64,000 bases of DNA from Candidatus Amarobacter glycogenicus (lineage in GTDB: Bacteria > Chloroflexota > Dehalococcoidia > Tepidiformales > Tepidiformaceae). Where the stretch lies: assembly GCA_016719395.1 (NCBI GenBank), contig JADJZF010000002.1:124001-188000 (forward strand), given 5' to 3'. The position numbers and the translations under genes were made by a program. Positions 7,836 through 17,191 of this stretch are shown here, in pieces (position 1 is the stretch's first letter; every line of letters starts with the position of its first letter). The notes beneath the pieces were generated by a model, which saw only the letters and a list, made by a program, of their open reading frames with translations, ran no database searches and was not told where the DNA came from.

Positions 7836-8930
7836 GTGATCATCCTCCTCTTCGGCGCGAACGAACTGGCCATGCGCCGCCGCCTCCAGGAGCTGAAGGA
7901 TGAAGCGGACGGCGGCAGCGGAATGCTCGTCACGAACATGTCTGTCGTCGACGGCCGCGATGCAAAACCGAACGATGTACTCGGGCCGTGCATGGCGCCG
8001 CCCTTCCTTGCTCCGAAACGCCTCGTCATCGTTGAGCACCTTCTCGAACGCTTCGAGGCGCGGGGTGGACCTCGCGGCCCGCGTGCACTTGGCGTATGGG
8101 AACAGGTCCCCGAAGAGTTGGGACGGGGAATCCCGTGGACGACCACGCTCGTGTTTTTCGGCCAGCCGTTCCTCGTGGAAGGGCGCCAGCGCGCGGTGAC
8201 GAAGACGAACCCGCTCGTCTCGGCGCTCTCGAAGCTGCCCGACGTAAGCGTCGAGGAACACCCCGCGCTCGAAAAAGACCACCTCCTGCGCTACATCAAC
8301 GAGGAGGCGGCGATGCGCGGTATTCGCTTCCGGCGCGGCGGCAACTTCGAGGCGCATGAGGAGCACCCGCCCGAGACCGACCCCGCCCAGTTGCTCGCAA
8401 ACCTCTTGCAGGGAGACACGCTCAGCATCGCGAACGAACTGGACAAGCTGGCGCTCTACACGCGTGACTCCGGCTGTGAGGTGACGGTCGCCGACGTGAA
8501 TCGCGTCTCCCACGGTGACCGCGAGGCGAAGTCCTGGGACCTCACCGATGCGGTCATCAACTGCCAGCTGGGAGCGGCGCTCTCCACGCTCGAGATTTTG
8601 AAGGAGAGCGGCGAAAACCTGCAGGGCCTGCTCGGGCTTATCACCTCCCGGTTCCGGACACTCGCCCCGGTGGTGGATCTCGTCGCCGCCGGGATGCCGC
8701 CGCCGGCCATGGCCGAAGAGCTCAAGCGGCAGAACAACTGGCAGTTGGAACGGGATGTCCGCGCGGCGAAACGTCTCGGCCCGGCCGGTCTGAAGCGTGC
8801 CTACCAGTACCTGGTGGAGGCCGACCGGACCAACAAGCTCGGAGAAGTAGCGGAAGAGGTCGCGCTCGACCTCTTGCTGATCAAGCTCTGCTCGCTCGCC
8901 GAGCCGGTCCCGTCTCGAACCTCCCGCTGA
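7836..8930 (+). CDS. holA: DNA polymerase III subunit delta
   Basis: The clamp-loader delta subunit, which opens the beta ring. The N-terminus IILLFGANELAMRRRL is the typical AAA+ start (the LLYGxDxxLxxExL region). CMAPPFLAPKRLVIVEHLLE corresponds to the usual conserved FFSxxRLVVV strand, and NELDKLALY plus the C-terminal helical LGEVAEEVALDLLLIKL match HolA. The length of 364 residues is usual. The GTG start at 7836 has TACCCT six bases upstream and no ribosome binding site. Its stop lies five bases from the convergent ABC gene. Confidence 0.85.
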   Translation: MIILLFGANELAMRRRLQELKDEADGGSGMLVTNMSVVDGRDAKPNDVLGPCMAPPFLAPKRLVIVEHLLERFEARGGPRGPRALGVWEQVPEELGRGIPWTTTLVFFGQPFLVEGRQRAVTKTNPLVSALSKLPDVSVEEHPALEKDHLLRYINEEAAMRGIRFRRGGNFEAHEEHPPETDPAQLLANLLQGDTLSIANELDKLALYTRDSGCEVTVADVNRVSHGDREAKSWDLTDAVINCQLGAALSTLEILKESGENLQGLLGLITSRFRTLAPVVDLVAAGMPPPAMAEELKRQNNWQLERDVRAAKRLGPAGLKRAYQYLVEADRTNKLGEVAEEVALDLLLIKLCSLAEPVPSRTSR

Positions 8931-8935
8931 CGCCC

Positions 8936-9922
8936 TCAGTCCAGCGACTGCCACACCGGGTTGTAGCACGCGACCTCGTGGGTGGCGGTCCGGGGCCGCG
9001 ACAGCGACGGTGGCGGCTCCTGGCGGCAAACGTTCATGACCTTCGAACAGCGAGGGATGAACGGGCAGTGCACCGAAGGCTCGGTCATCTCCGGCGGGTG
9101 GCCGGGTATCTGGCGCAGGTGCGAATGCGCGCCATCCACGCGCGGGAGAGTGCCCAGCAGCGCGTGGGTGTAAGGGTGCAGCGGCGCCTTCAGCATGTCC
9201 CGGACGTTGCCTGATTCCACCACACGGCCGGCGTACATCACGGCGACATGGTCGGCCATCTGTGCCACGACTCCGAAGTCGTGCGTTATCAACAGGATGG
9301 CGGTGCCGCGTTCCTGCCGCAGCTGGTCGAGCTGGTGGAGGATCTGCGCCTGGATGGTCACGTCGAGGGCACTCGTGGGTTCGTCGGCGACGATGACTTC
9401 CGGGTTGAGCGCCGTGGCTATTCCGATCATCACGCGCTGACACATGCCGCCGGAAAGCTGGAACGGGTACGACTTCGCGATACGCTCCGGGTCCCGCAGT
9501 CCGACATCACGAAGGATCTGCACAGCCTGGATGCGCGCCTCCTTCTTGCCAATGTTCACATGGCTGGTGAGCATCTCGGCGACCTGGCTCCCGATGTCGA
9601 TGACCGGGTTGAGGCCCGCCACGGGGTCCTGGAAGATCATGGCGATGCGCCGCCCTCGCAGCGGGCGGAGTTCGTGTTCGGTGAGCGATAGGATGTTGCG
9701 TCCTTCGAAGTTCACTTCGCCGGAGAGGACATCTGCTTCTCCGGGGAGGAGGCGGAGGATGGCCATGCCCACGGTGGACTTCCCGGAGCCGCTCTCGCCC
9801 ACAATGGAGAGGATCTCGCCGCGGCGAAGGTCGAAGGAGACGTTTTCGGTGGCGTACGTCACCGCTTCCCGCGTGCGGTAACGGATAGAGAGGTCGCGGA
9901 CGCTGACGATCGGTTCGTTCAT
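8936..9922 (-). CDS. Oligopeptide/dipeptide ABC transporter ATP-binding protein (OppD/DppD type)
   Basis: A 328-residue cytoplasmic ATPase of a peptide or nickel importer. Walker A GESGSGKST, Q-loop FQDPVAGLNP, signature LSGGMCQRV and Walker B VIVADEPTSALD are all intact. The C-terminal extension HPYTHALLGTLPRVDG with CPFIPRC is specific for OppD/DppD proteins. No permease, second ATPase or substrate-binding gene is next to it, so it must work with distant partners or be an orphan. The gene lies between holA (convergent) and lexA (same strand, 60 bases upstream). Confidence 0.9.
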   Translation of the reverse strand: MNEPIVSVRDLSIRYRTREAVTYATENVSFDLRRGEILSIVGESGSGKSTVGMAILRLLPGEADVLSGEVNFEGRNILSLTEHELRPLRGRRIAMIFQDPVAGLNPVIDIGSQVAEMLTSHVNIGKKEARIQAVQILRDVGLRDPERIAKSYPFQLSGGMCQRVMIGIATALNPEVIVADEPTSALDVTIQAQILHQLDQLRQERGTAILLITHDFGVVAQMADHVAVMYAGRVVESGNVRDMLKAPLHPYTHALLGTLPRVDGAHSHLRQIPGHPPEMTEPSVHCPFIPRCSKVMNVCRQEPPPSLSRPRTATHEVACYNPVWQSLD

Positions 9923-9982
9923 CCCAAACCCAAGCGCGGGGCCTGCAGTGGCCCCGCCGGTGAAGCGTGCTGAACCGTGATT

Positions 9983-10624
9983 CTAATCGCTTGGGCGGAT
10001 CGACGAGATGAAGCGGCCCTGTATCTCTACGTTGTCGGGTGACGTATAGATGGGCTGCATGCTGCTGTTCGCCGGCTGGAGGCGCACGCGGTTCCCTTCG
10101 TGGTAGATCCGCTTGAGGGTCACTTCACCGCGATCCTTCAGCCAGACCGCGACCTTTTCGCCATCATTGGCCGCGCGGGCCGGTTCGAGGAAGACGATGT
10201 CACCGTCGTCGATAAGATCCTCGATCATCGACTTGCCCTTCACACGGAGGGCGAACACGTTCGTCTTTCCACGGACCATGTCCTCGGTAACGGCGACCGT
10301 GTCTTCCGCGTCGTAACTCCAGCGTTCGGACGAGGGGACAGGTATCGGTTGTCCTGCGGCGATCGCACCGATGACCGGGATCTCAATGATGCGCGCGCGG
10401 CGCCCACCCTTCGAACCCAGCACCTCGATACCGCGGGAGACCTCGCGGTCGCGCCGGATCATCCCCTTCTCCTCGAGCTTGCGAAGGTTGTAATCGACAA
10501 CAGAAGTGCTGCTGATGCTGCAGCCCTCCTGGATGTCGCGAATGCTCGGGGGGTAGTCCTTGTCCTCGATGAAGGTTCGAAGGAAATCGAGGATCTGGTC
10601 TTGTTTGGACGAGAGTTCTTTCAT
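9983..10624 (-). CDS. lexA: LexA repressor
   Basis: The SOS repressor with self-cleavage. From ATG 10624 it has 213 residues. The winged helix-turn-helix spans about 1-65 (KQDQILDFLRTF, SISSTSVVDYNLRKL). The cleavage site is Ala90-Gly91 in GAIAAGQPI, and the dyad is Ser132 (GKSM) and Lys171 (VTLKRI), all intact. A longer start at 10648 is possible, but its ATG would lie inside the SOS box, so the inner ATG, which matches the usual MKELSSKQ beginning, is preferred. Autoregulated by the box at 10640-10653. Confidence 0.92.
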   Translation of the reverse strand: MKELSSKQDQILDFLRTFIEDKDYPPSIRDIQEGCSISSTSVVDYNLRKLEEKGMIRRDREVSRGIEVLGSKGGRRARIIEIPVIGAIAAGQPIPVPSSERWSYDAEDTVAVTEDMVRGKTNVFALRVKGKSMIEDLIDDGDIVFLEPARAANDGEKVAVWLKDRGEVTLKRIYHEGNRVRLQPANSSMQPIYTSPDNVEIQGRFISSIRPSD

Positions 10625-10639
10625 CGGGGCCTGGCCTCT

Positions 10640-10653
10640 CGAACGCATGTTCG
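10640..10653. promoter_or_regulatory. LexA (SOS) box
   Basis: CGAACGCATGTTCG is an exact match to the CGAAC-N4-GTTCG consensus of Gram-positive-type LexA. It lies 16-29 bases upstream of the preferred lexA start, as expected for autoregulation. A related imperfect repeat, GTGTTCCGAACAC at 10693-10705, has a one-base spacer and does not fit the consensus. Confidence 0.8.
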
Positions 10654-10784
10654 TGCCCGAACTTTAGCAACGCCTCGGGTTTATCGTCAATCGTGTTCCG
10701 AACACCCGTCGCCGGTGGTGGGGCCGGACGTCTGCCGGGGGTGGATTGCGATCCGCCGGGAAGTGCCACAACATCGATCGACGT

Positions 10785-11471
10785 ATGGCAGAAACAGCAC
10801 TGGTTATCGCCGCCCACCCGGACGATGGCGAATTCGGCGCCGCCGGGTATTCGGCCCAGCTCGCCGCCAGGGGCTGGGACGTGTACTTCCTGATCGCCAC
10901 GAACGGGGCGAAGGGGACTGAAGACCGCTCGATGCCGCGAGAGCGGCTGATCGCCCTCCGCCGGGAAGAACAACGCGAGGCCTGCCGCCGCCTCGGTGCG
11001 CGCGACGTGTTCTTCCTCGATCACGAAGACGGCGAACTCGTTTACACCCGCGTTCTCCTGGAGCAGTTGGTGCGCTCCATCCGCATGCTTCGCCCGCACG
11101 CGGTCCTCACCCACGACCCCACCGACATCATCATCCGCGACAGCTTCATCAATCACCCGGACCACCGCGCACTCGGGACGGCCGCGCTCGACGCGGTCTA
11201 CCCCACGGCGCGCGACCACCTGAACTTCCCCGAGCACCTCGCCGAAGGACTCGAGCCGCACCGGGTCCGGGAGGTGCTCCTCTGGAACACCAACCAGCCC
11301 AACTTCGATGTCGACATCGAACCTCAGGTGGACCAGAAGATCCTTGCACTCTCCGCGCATCTGACGCAGTTCGGCAGCCTGGAAGACTTCGCGGCATTCT
11401 CCCGCGAGCGGTGGAAGTCTGAGGACGGTCGGTACGTCGAGCGCTTTCGCCGGGTCGAGTTACAGTTCTAG
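10785..11471 (+). CDS. PIG-L/LmbE family deacetylase
   Basis: A 228-residue zinc-dependent N-deacetylase of the PIG-L fold, acting on N-acetylglucosaminyl-type or related amide substrates. The metal motif AHPDDGEFGAAG starts at about residue 10, FLDHEDGEL and a second motif INHPDHRALG follow, and TAALDAVYP is typical of the family. It resembles the longer PIG-L protein at 51680-52555, which implies paralogs. The ATG at 10785 is chosen because the upstream extension has no homologous character. It converges with dnaA (three bases between stops). The substrate is unknown; thiol and cell-wall sugar precursors are common in the family. Confidence 0.85.
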   Translation: MAETALVIAAHPDDGEFGAAGYSAQLAARGWDVYFLIATNGAKGTEDRSMPRERLIALRREEQREACRRLGARDVFFLDHEDGELVYTRVLLEQLVRSIRMLRPHAVLTHDPTDIIIRDSFINHPDHRALGTAALDAVYPTARDHLNFPEHLAEGLEPHRVREVLLWNTNQPNFDVDIEPQVDQKILALSAHLTQFGSLEDFAAFSRERWKSEDGRYVERFRRVELQF

Positions 11472-11474
11472 CGG

Positions 11475-12806
11475 TCAGCCGGCCAACAGGTGGCGGAGGA
11501 TATCCTGTTCCTCAAGCATGGTGCGGCCCCGGCTGGCGAGGGTACTGACCGTGCTCTTATCCCGGCCCGAAAGCACAGCGGCGATGCGTGGGAGGCTGTA
11601 TCCGCGCTGTTGGAGCGCTGCGGCCGCCACCGCGCGAGCATCGTTGAAACGAGGACTGCGCGAACGCCCAACGATGTCCTCGGTAGCGATCGCGAAGTAG
11701 CGTGCGATGCGGTCCAGGAGGTCCTGCTCGCCGCCGGCCGAACCCTGGGCGTGAGTGGCATCGAGCACGGTGACGCCGGCGAGTGATGCATCGAGGGAGC
11801 GGGCGTCGAGTTTCTGGGCGCGTTCGAGTGCCATGGCCGCATTGACGCAGCCGAGCAACACCCGCACCGAGGAGGCGTTTACCGCGGCCAGCCGGTCGAT
11901 AGCCCATGCGGGGAGACCACCACGTTTTCGGCGGGCGATGTGTTCGACGAACGCCCGGCGCTCGCCCCGATCGAAGGGCTCGACACGCGTGATGATGCCC
12001 GCCGCGAGACGTGACTCCAGCCGTTCGGGCAGGCCGAGTTCGAAGGGGTGCCGCTCGCTCGCGACCACAACATGTCCCCCTGCGTTGCACACCGCGTCCA
12101 TCGTGCAGACCAGTTCGTCCTGGGTGGCCTTCTTGCCGGCGATCGATTGGAGGTCATCGATGATGAGTATGTCCACGGAACGAACCTGGTCCTGGAACTC
12201 CTCCACCCGTCTTGCCCGCAGGGCGCCGAGGAACCGGTTCGTGAACTCCTCCGCACTAAGGCAGGCGACGCTGCGGCCGAGATCCTTCGCACGGCAGGCG
12301 AGCGCGTGAAGCAGGTGAGTCTTCCCCATCCCCGGGGCGCCGAAGAGCACAACCGGACTCGCCACGAGGTCGCTCGGTTCGACGAGCGCGATGCACGCTT
12401 CGAACGCGAGCCGGTTGCCATCGGAAGCGAGGTAGTCCTCGAAGGAGTAGGCACAATTGAGCGTCCCCATCGCCAGCACGCCCGCCGAAGGCGCGGCCGA
12501 CGAACCGGTCGAAGTCGAAGGTTCGTCCGGCGCCTCTCCTGCCGCGACGAGAGCAAGGCTGACCGGGCACCCGAACACGTGAGTTGCGGCTCGTTCGATA
12601 ACGACGCGCATCCGACGGTCCAGGTACTCGCTCGCCATCGCGGTGCGCGCCTCGAGAGTCAACACGGCCCCATCGAACGAGAGTGCTCGAGTTGGGCTGA
12701 ACCAGGCAGTCATGTTGTGCGGATTGAGTTCGAGTTCGAGCCGCCCGAGGATCGCCTGCCAGGCACGAGCCAGTTCGCGCGCATCGAGCCGGGCACGGTC
12801 TTCCAT
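11475..12806 (-). CDS. dnaA: DnaA-family replication initiator, divergent
   Basis: A 443-residue AAA+ initiator. Domain I spans about 5-80, a linker 90-115, and the ATPase 120-330, with Walker A GAPGMGKT (156-163), Walker B ILIIDD and the box-VII-like ERLESRLAAGIITRVEPFD. The C-terminal DNA-binding helix-turn-helix ends at 443. The usual GRDHTTV signature that reads the DnaA box is GRDKSTV (414-420), and the Arg-rich basic loop is altered. It may be the chromosomal DnaA of a divergent lineage or a paralog. It is not beside dnaN. The start is ATG 12806 with AAGGAG upstream. A longer version would extend to 13010 without recognisable domain sequence. Confidence 0.8.
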   Translation of the reverse strand: MEDRARLDARELARAWQAILGRLELELNPHNMTAWFSPTRALSFDGAVLTLEARTAMASEYLDRRMRVVIERAATHVFGCPVSLALVAAGEAPDEPSTSTGSSAAPSAGVLAMGTLNCAYSFEDYLASDGNRLAFEACIALVEPSDLVASPVVLFGAPGMGKTHLLHALACRAKDLGRSVACLSAEEFTNRFLGALRARRVEEFQDQVRSVDILIIDDLQSIAGKKATQDELVCTMDAVCNAGGHVVVASERHPFELGLPERLESRLAAGIITRVEPFDRGERRAFVEHIARRKRGGLPAWAIDRLAAVNASSVRVLLGCVNAAMALERAQKLDARSLDASLAGVTVLDATHAQGSAGGEQDLLDRIARYFAIATEDIVGRSRSPRFNDARAVAAAALQQRGYSLPRIAAVLSGRDKSTVSTLASRGRTMLEEQDILRHLLAG

Positions 12807-13138
12807 TTTCGGGCAACACTCCTTCCTCCCGCAGTGCGGGCGAATCGAAAGACGGCGACGATGAAGGTGGTCAACGGGGCCGCTGAAGGGCCCTTCCAGG
12901 GGAGGCATCACGGCGGGCCGCCCGAGAACGCAGGGCGTAAGGTAGTCCCACCCCGGGGCTGGTTCAACGCTGTTATGTACTTGTGCCGGGCCTTCGCACG
13001 CAGTTTTCACGAGCGGGTCGGCTTATGTGGCAATCCGATTCCAGAGCCTGAAACTCGGGAATACGCAACCCTCTCGAACGTCGTAATCCTCTCACTGAAA
13101 CCGGATCTCAGGGACTCCCTGATGTCCCTGGTGAAACA
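12807..13138. other. Intergenic region between dnaA and merR
   Basis: 332 bases with divergent promoters expected at both ends. I looked for DnaA boxes (TTWTNCACA) and AT-rich unwinding repeats and saw no convincing cluster, so an origin is not supported. There is one inverted repeat, CAGGGAC at 13109-13115 with GTCCCTG at 13124-13130 (8-base loop), just upstream of the MerR promoter. The region otherwise holds nothing I recognise. Confidence 0.5.
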
Positions 13139-13166
13139 TTGACGTTCGCGTTAACGTTGGTAGACT
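13139..13166 (+). promoter_or_regulatory. MerR-type promoter with palindromic operator in the spacer
   Basis: TTGACG at 13139-13144 and TAGACT at 13161-13166 form -35 and -10 with a 16-base spacer. CGTTAACG (13149-13156) lies within the spacer. MerR regulators bind between -35 and -10, and LiuR-like members use ACGTTAACGT-like sites, so autoregulation by the gene that follows is likely. Confidence 0.6.
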
Positions 13167-13177
13167 ACAGTCCAGCC

Positions 13178-13657
13178 ATGGCCGAAACCCCCGCGTCCGA
13201 ACGGTTCCTTCAGATTGGCGAGGCTGCCGAGCGCGCCAGCCTCACCCAGCGGACGCTCCGGTACTACGAAGAGAAGGGTCTCCTGAACCCGCCCACCCGG
13301 ATGGACGGCGGTTTCCGGCTCTACTCCCGCGAGGACATGGAGCGGATCGACCGGATCCGGCAGCTCAAGGAGTTGCTCGGCTTCTCCCTGGCGGAAATCA
13401 AGGAAATGATGGAAGCGGAAGACGTCCGCCTCCAGGTGAAGGCCGGTTGGCGCAAGGATGCCGACGCAGACGAGAAGGCCGAGAAGGTTCGTCTTGGCCG
13501 CGAAGCCACCTGCCAGCAACTCGCGATCATCGACCAGAAAATGGAAAAGATGTCGATGCTGCGGGAGGAGCTCGCCGAGCGGGTCCGGAAATACGACGAG
13601 CTGCTCCTCCGCTTCGCCGAACTTCCCGAGCAGGAAGCCGCCACTTCGCAGGACTGA
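13178..13657 (+). CDS. MerR family transcriptional regulator
   Basis: A 159-residue regulator. The N-terminal winged helix-turn-helix (FLQIGEAAERASLTQRTLRYYEEKGLL, then FRLYSREDMERI, about residues 9-60) is followed by an antiparallel coiled-coil dimerisation helix and a variable C-terminus lacking the Cys residues of metal-sensing MerR proteins. The TLRYYEEKGL and LGFSLAEIKEMM pattern fits the subgroup that includes LiuR-like regulators of fatty- and branched-acid breakdown; this is weak inference. Its promoter carries a CGTTAACG site. The ATG at 13178 is 11 bases after the -10 box. Confidence 0.85.
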   Translation: MAETPASERFLQIGEAAERASLTQRTLRYYEEKGLLNPPTRMDGGFRLYSREDMERIDRIRQLKELLGFSLAEIKEMMEAEDVRLQVKAGWRKDADADEKAEKVRLGREATCQQLAIIDQKMEKMSMLREELAERVRKYDELLLRFAELPEQEAATSQD

Positions 13658-13674
13658 TTCGCTACACTGGTGGC

Positions 13675-14682
<1,008 letters not shown>

Positions 14683-14743
14683 CAGTGGCCAACGGCGCGG
14701 CGCGGCGCTAGGCTTCCCGCATTCGTAATCAATGAGGCGACCA

Positions 14744-15640
14744 ATGACGACCGCGTCAGACTCTGGCATCTCCGTAGCAGACGGAATCATCAGCGGGCCT
14801 CTGCGCCGCTCGGTGAACAACTCCAGCACCGCCAAAGGAAGCATCCACGACGATGCGACAGCGTCGAAGCTTGGCTTCCGCGGCGGCACCGTCGCGGGCT
14901 CGATCCACAACGAGCTCTTCCCTCCCCTCCTCCTCGAAGCGTTCGGTCAACGTTGGTTCGAGCGCGGCAGCCTTTCCATGTACTACATGAACGCCACCAC
15001 CGACCGCGAGGCCGTCCGGGCCTTCCTGAAGCAGCCGCCGGCCGGCGCAACCGACGCCCAGGTCGACGCCTGGGTGCAGCGGGACGACGGGATGCAGGTT
15101 GCCCAGGGCACGGCTTCCGTCGGCAATCCCGGTGTCCCTTCCGCGCTCCTGGCGCGCCCGCTGGACCGCTTCGCGGCCGGCGAGCTGCGACTCCTCAAGG
15201 GGATCGAGCCCGGCCGCAAGTTCGAGCCCGTGCGTGTTTCCATTTCGCTCGCGCAGCAACAGGAACGGATGAAGATCACGACCGAACCGCTCGACTGGTT
15301 CGTCTCCGATTCGCCCTGGGGCAAGCCGATCGCGATGCTCGCGCCGATGGTCCAACTCCTCTATGCGAAGAGCGTCGCTTCCCTGCGCGGCCCCATCGGC
15401 CAGGCGGTAGGACTCTTCGGTGCAATCGAACTGCGGAACGTGAATGGGCCGGTAATGGTTGACACCGAATACACCTGCACCGGGGAGGTTGTGGCCGTTG
15501 GCCAGAGCCCCAAGACCGAACACATGTGGTTTGAGACGGGCCTCGATGACGACAGCGGCAGGCGAATCGCAGAAATGCGGATGCTCCTTCGCTGGATGAA
15601 AGCTTCCAGCCCGTTGTACACGCAGGACGGTGTCCAGTAG
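14744..15640 (+). CDS. Hotdog-fold (MaoC-like) protein
   Basis: A 298-residue protein whose N-terminal part (SSTAKGSIHDDATASKLG, FRGGTVAGSIHNELFPPLL) resembles MaoC-type double-hotdog acyl-CoA dehydratases and their relatives. The C-terminal half should hold the second hotdog. I see no clean D-x4-H hydratase motif, so activity is uncertain. The ATG at 14744 is chosen over 14732 because GAGGCG sits five bases upstream. It follows moaA by 61 bases without functional link. Its own promoter is not obvious. Confidence 0.6.
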   Translation: MTTASDSGISVADGIISGPLRRSVNNSSTAKGSIHDDATASKLGFRGGTVAGSIHNELFPPLLLEAFGQRWFERGSLSMYYMNATTDREAVRAFLKQPPAGATDAQVDAWVQRDDGMQVAQGTASVGNPGVPSALLARPLDRFAAGELRLLKGIEPGRKFEPVRVSISLAQQQERMKITTEPLDWFVSDSPWGKPIAMLAPMVQLLYAKSVASLRGPIGQAVGLFGAIELRNVNGPVMVDTEYTCTGEVVAVGQSPKTEHMWFETGLDDDSGRRIAEMRMLLRWMKASSPLYTQDGVQ

Positions 15641-15707
15641 CCAGCGCCGCCCCGCCCGGCGCGCGGGGTGCTCCCGGGCGGTCCATGCGTTCGGCCTACA
15701 TACCCGA

Positions 15708-16835
15708 ATGAGCGCTGGAACCCCGGGCCGACCGGGGAGCGTCCTTCTTGTCGAACCGCACACCCCTTCGGCGGATGTGTGGCGGAGCATGGCGCGCTAT
15801 GCCGGCCGGCTGACGACGCTGTTGCGGCCGGAAGTAGCGGTGACCACCGTCGACGCGAGCCATATCAACATGCCCCGGCCGTTCCGGCGTCTCGTGCCGA
15901 GCTACCGGCGCTTCGCACCGCTGCCCCCAAGCTGGCCGGCCCCGATCGACGTGGTCCACTTCACCGATGTGTACCTCGGTGTCCACGCACGGAGGTTTGA
16001 TGCGGCCCGGGTGACGACGGTGCACGACACCATGCCCGCCGAGTACGCCACGTGGCGTCGTGGCGGAGCGCGATGGCGGGTGGTCTACAAGCGCTCCCTC
16101 AGACTCTTGGACCGTTCTGACCTCGTGATCACGCCGTCAGAACACACGCGGCGGGAGCTCTTGAAGGCGAGGCCGCTGCCGCCGGAACGAGTCCAGACGG
16201 TTGGCATCCACGTCCCTGGCGAGATCTCACCGCCAATCCCGGGGACCGTGCGCGAGCCCGCCACGATCTTGAGCATCGGCACAACGGCGCCCTATAAGAA
16301 CCTTCCCCTCTTGCTGCACGCCCTGGCCCGGCCGGAACTCCGTGGCGCAAAGCTTGTGCGCGTGGGGTACCCCTTCGACGAGGATCTGCCTGCGCTCGTG
16401 CGCACGCTCGGCCTCGAGGATCGGGTCCTGGAACTCGGGGGAGTTAGCGATGAACGGCTGCTCTCTTTGCTTCGGAGTAGCACCGTCCTCGCCCAGCCCA
16501 GCCTGGACGAGGGTTTTGGCATGCCGGTCGCGGAGGCGATGGCCGCTGGCCTGCCGGTGGTTTGCAGCGACGGCGGCGCGCTGCCGGAAGTCGCCGGGAG
16601 CGGCGCCCGGATCGTACCGTTTCGCAAGCTGCGGAAGGGGCCACCGGACCTCGACGACGCGCGAGACTTCGCCGCCGCACTCGCCGAAGTCCTCGGTTCG
16701 GCCCAACTTCAGCAGTCGCTCGCCGCGGCCGGCCTGCGTGAGGTCGCGCGCTACAGCGCCGGGACCATTCGCAACCAGCTGCTCAGTGCCTACGGACGGG
16801 CGATGGAGTTCGCGCGGGCCCGGACGGGGGCGTAG
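15708..16835 (+). CDS. Glycosyltransferase family 4 protein
   Basis: A 375-residue GT-B retaining glycosyltransferase. The N-terminal half ends in VTTVHDTMPAEY with SDLVITPSEHTRRELL. The C-terminal donor-binding half has ILSIGTTAPYKNLPLLL and the E-x7-E motif region LDEGFGMPVAEAMAAGLPVVCSDGGALPE. It transfers a nucleotide-activated sugar in envelope polysaccharide, glycolipid or small-molecule synthesis; the acceptor is unknown. It stands alone, with no other sugar genes nearby. Confidence 0.88.
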   Translation: MSAGTPGRPGSVLLVEPHTPSADVWRSMARYAGRLTTLLRPEVAVTTVDASHINMPRPFRRLVPSYRRFAPLPPSWPAPIDVVHFTDVYLGVHARRFDAARVTTVHDTMPAEYATWRRGGARWRVVYKRSLRLLDRSDLVITPSEHTRRELLKARPLPPERVQTVGIHVPGEISPPIPGTVREPATILSIGTTAPYKNLPLLLHALARPELRGAKLVRVGYPFDEDLPALVRTLGLEDRVLELGGVSDERLLSLLRSSTVLAQPSLDEGFGMPVAEAMAAGLPVVCSDGGALPEVAGSGARIVPFRKLRKGPPDLDDARDFAAALAEVLGSAQLQQSLAAAGLREVARYSAGTIRNQLLSAYGRAMEFARARTGA

Positions 16836-16843
16836 AGGAAGCG

Positions 16844-16868
16844 CGACCGCCCCGGCCGTTGGCGGTCG
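16844..16868. terminator. Bidirectional hairpin between convergent genes
   Basis: CGACCGCC and GGCGGTCG (16844-16851 and 16861-16868) form an 8-bp stem with a 9-base loop between the convergent glycosyltransferase and small hypothetical gene. A moderately T-rich tail (GATTGGTCCTGTTCTT) follows on the plus strand. Confidence 0.5.
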
Positions 16869-16896
16869 ATTGGTCCTGTTCTTGGGGGGCTCGCTG

Positions 16897-17133
16897 CTAC
16901 TGGCTGATGATTGGGAGCCCACAGAGGTAGTCGCGCGCCTGGTTGCGGTAGCGCCAGCGCGTGACCGTGCCATCGAGTTCGACGCTCTCCCAACGCATGC
17001 CGTCCTCCTCGTCAATCGGGAGGATGGCGCCCTTGAGGCGCCCACTCGTGTACACCTTGAAACTCGTGGAGTACGGGTCGACCGGGTCATGGCGGCGGGC
17101 GCGCAGTTCACATTTCGGGGGTGTGTTCGGCAT
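16897..17133 (-). CDS. Small conserved-looking hypothetical protein
   Basis: A 78-residue protein rich in charged and aromatic residues (DPVDPYSTSFKVYTSG, MRWESVELDG). It has no signal peptide, membrane helix or recognised domain. It lies 58 bases downstream of the XRE regulator in the same direction and may be co-transcribed with it, as in regulator-partner pairs. A weak AGAGTGAG stretch precedes the ATG. Nothing indicates a toxin. Confidence 0.5.
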   Translation of the reverse strand: MPNTPPKCELRARRHDPVDPYSTSFKVYTSGRLKGAILPIDEEDGMRWESVELDGTVTRWRYRNQARDYLCGLPIISQ

Positions 17134-17191
17134 GGCTCTACTCACTCTTGGGCGACAGGACTGTGACGGCAATGGTATCGCAAAATTCCGT

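Noticed and set aside
6186..9443. Very long (over 1000 codon) open frame on the minus strand
   Set aside because: It lies opposite cimA, holA and part of the ABC gene, which have clear family motifs. Such antisense frames are a by-product of high GC.
10693..10705. GTGTTCCGAACAC as a second SOS box
   Set aside because: The spacer is one base and not four, and the half-site orientation is reversed relative to the consensus.
12807..13138. Possible replication origin beside dnaA
   Set aside because: No cluster of DnaA boxes or AT-rich repeats found by eye; a GC-skew computation over the whole genome would be needed.
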